In this document: piece by piece, positions 5,329 through 6,490 of the stretch
Layout of the letters: the number at the start of each line of letters is the position of its first letter
Numbering within the stretch: the stretch's first letter is position 1
Assembly (NCBI GenBank): GCA_937900975.1
Contig: CALCPC010000738.1
Coordinates: forward strand, 1 to 6,490
From: an uncultured Paracoccaceae bacterium
Lineage (GTDB): Bacteria > Pseudomonadota > Alphaproteobacteria > Rhodobacterales > Rhodobacteraceae
DNA length: 6,490 nucleotides
Direction: 5' to 3'
The notes under the pieces: model-generated
What the model was told of the DNA's origin: nothing
Database searches by the model: none
The model's input: only the letters and a program-made list of their open reading frames with translations
Position numbers and translations under genes: made by a program

Positions 5329-6490
5329 CTATCCACGCATCGCCAGACCCTTCGGATCATAGGGTGAGGGGGCGATGACGCGCGCCGGTTTCTCGATGCC
5401 GACGACGTGGATCCGAAGCGCCGTGCCCTCAGCCGCGCAGTCGCGGTCAACCATCGCCATCGCCAGCGATTTCCGAACCGTATGCCCGTACCCGCCCGAG
5501 GTGACAAAGCCGACGCGCCTGTCGTCCTTCCAGACCGGTTCATAGCCGCTGGCATCCGCATCCGTGCTGTCGATCTCGACCGTGACCAACACCTGGGCGC
5601 TTTTGGCCCCATCGCGTTCCCGGATCGCGGCGTCCTTGCCGAGAAACGCCTTGGACCAGTCGATCCACCGGTCCATTCCGGTCTGAGCCGCCGTATAGGC
5701 CTGCGTGAACTCCGCCGACCAGATGCCGAAGCTTTTTTCCAGCCGCAGGCTTAGCAGCGCGTTGAACCCGTATTCGCGGATCCCCAGATCGGCGCCGGCC
5801 TCCAAAAGCGCTTGGCGCAGGGCGATATGCGCGTCGGCGGAACAATGGATTTCATAGCCGCGTTCGCCCGCGACCGAAAGACGGCCCACCCGCGCCCGGA
5901 TCAGACCAATGTCAAAGCTGCCACATCCCATGAACGGCAGATCGGCGATCGGGCCGTCGGTCAGCTTTTCCAGAACCTTTAGGCTGTTCGGGCCCGCCAG
6001 GCTGAAGCCCACCGTTGCATCGGCGATGTCGCGCAGATCGACCCCGGCGATGCGATGGTCATGGAACCAGCGCATGTGCCATTCGCGCAGGTAATAGCTG
6101 CCCATGATCCACCAGGTGCCGTCGCCCCAGTTGAACAGGGTCAAGTCGCCTTTCAACTTGCCTTCGCCCGACAGCATCGGGGCCAGTTTCGCGCGCCCCG
6201 GCCCGGGCAGTCTGCTGGCCATCATCTTGTCAAGCCAGGCCTCCGCTTGGGGGCCGGTGACCTCAAACCGGGAGAAGCCCGAAATGTCGAGAAGGCCCAC
6301 GCTCTGCCGGACGGCCCTGCATTCCTCAGCCACGATTTCAAAGGCATTCGACCGGCGCAGGGTCGGCGTTTCGACAAAGTCTTCCGACGGCGCGAAATAG
6401 AGCGGAACCTCCAGTCCCCAGCTTGCCCCCCAACGGCAGCCGGCGGCTGTCATGTCCGAATGGGCCGGCGCCATCTTCAGCGGCCGACCC
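5329..6490 (-). CDS. FAD-dependent oxidoreductase of the dimethylglycine/sarcosine dehydrogenase type, C-terminal GcvT (folate-binding) part; 5' end outside window
   Basis: This is the C-terminal part of a two-domain demethylating flavoprotein. Family members oxidise an N-methyl group with an N-terminal FAD domain and pass the formaldehyde-level carbon to tetrahydrofolate in a C-terminal GcvT-like domain, giving 5,10-methylene-THF. The frame stays open through the right edge: before the ATG at 6474 it reads GRPLK, the usual linker just ahead of the GcvT domain in dimethylglycine dehydrogenases, so that ATG is probably internal and about 400 FAD-domain residues are missing. Counting from that Met, GcvT-like features are GLLDISGFSRFEVTG (60-74), GDLTLFNWGDGTWWIMG (109-125), GERGYEIH (203-210, the family's folate-site region), LRLEKSFGIW (243-252), and a C-terminal barrel with GFVTSGGYG (322-330). 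It ends in TAG, 6 nt before the MttB-family gene. Substrate is inferred only; a stand-alone GcvT-like protein starting at 6474 is a less likely alternative. Confidence 0.87.
   Translation of the reverse strand, partial: GRPLKMAPAHSDMTAAGCRWGASWGLEVPLYFAPSEDFVETPTLRRSNAFEIVAEECRAVRQSVGLLDISGFSRFEVTGPQAEAWLDKMMASRLPGPGRAKLAPMLSGEGKLKGDLTLFNWGDGTWWIMGSYYLREWHMRWFHDHRIAGVDLRDIADATVGFSLAGPNSLKVLEKLTDGPIADLPFMGCGSFDIGLIRARVGRLSVAGERGYEIHCSADAHIALRQALLEAGADLGIREYGFNALLSLRLEKSFGIWSAEFTQAYTAAQTGMDRWIDWSKAFLGKDAAIRERDGAKSAQVLVTVEIDSTDADASGYEPVWKDDRRVGFVTSGGYGHTVRKSLAMAMVDRDCAAEGTALRIHVVGIEKPARVIAPSPYDPKGLAMRG

Noticed and set aside
3223..5367. A 714-codon open frame on the plus strand, antisense to tetR and the MttB-family gene
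   Set aside because: It is low-complexity, rich in Arg, Gly, His and Gln with no recognisable domain. It mirrors the high-GC third positions of two genes with clear family motifs on the other strand.
6472..6474. ATG at 6474 as the true start of a stand-alone GcvT-like protein
   Set aside because: The frame is open upstream to the edge and encodes GRPLK, the typical linker of FAD-GcvT fusion proteins; no good ribosome binding site precedes the ATG.

Overview
The window is a single, gap-free, minus-strand gene cluster from a GC-rich bacterium. The G/C-biased third codon positions and the style of the proteins (sarcosine oxidase subunits beside an MttB-family protein with an Arg-rich N-terminal tail) suggest an alphaproteobacterium, most likely of the Rhodobacteraceae/Roseobacter group. 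That placement is an inference from protein resemblance, not from a marker gene.

Layout in transcription order, from the right edge to the left edge: (1) the 3' part of a dimethylglycine/sarcosine-dehydrogenase-type flavoprotein, of which only the C-terminal GcvT-like folate domain lies in the window (5329-6490, open at the right edge); (2) a complete MttB-superfamily methyltransferase with no amber/pyrrolysine codon (3760-5322); (3) a TetR-family regulator (3082-3756); (4) sarcosine oxidase beta subunit SoxB (1835-3085, GTG start); (5) delta subunit SoxD (1559-1825); (6) the first 520 codons of alpha subunit SoxA (1-1562, open at the left edge). Junctions are +6 nt, +3 nt, a 4-nt GTGA overlap, +9 nt, and a 4-nt ATGA overlap. 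There is no room for an internal promoter or terminator outside coding sequence, so the six genes look like one transcription unit. Its promoter should lie to the right of the window. soxG, if the usual soxBDAG order holds, should lie to the left.

Working together: MttB-superfamily proteins remove a methyl group from quaternary or tertiary methylamines. The dehydrogenase-GcvT protein and the heterotetrameric SoxBDAG enzyme oxidatively demethylate N-methyl amino acids such as dimethylglycine and sarcosine, passing the one-carbon unit to tetrahydrofolate. The order suggests a stepwise demethylation route for a betaine-like compound, controlled by the embedded TetR protein. The substrate cannot be read from the sequence. 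No corrinoid protein, corrinoid:folate methyltransferase or transporter is visible, and this absence is the most interesting open question here. I saw no RNA genes, mobile elements, CRISPR arrays, long repeats or gene-free stretches.
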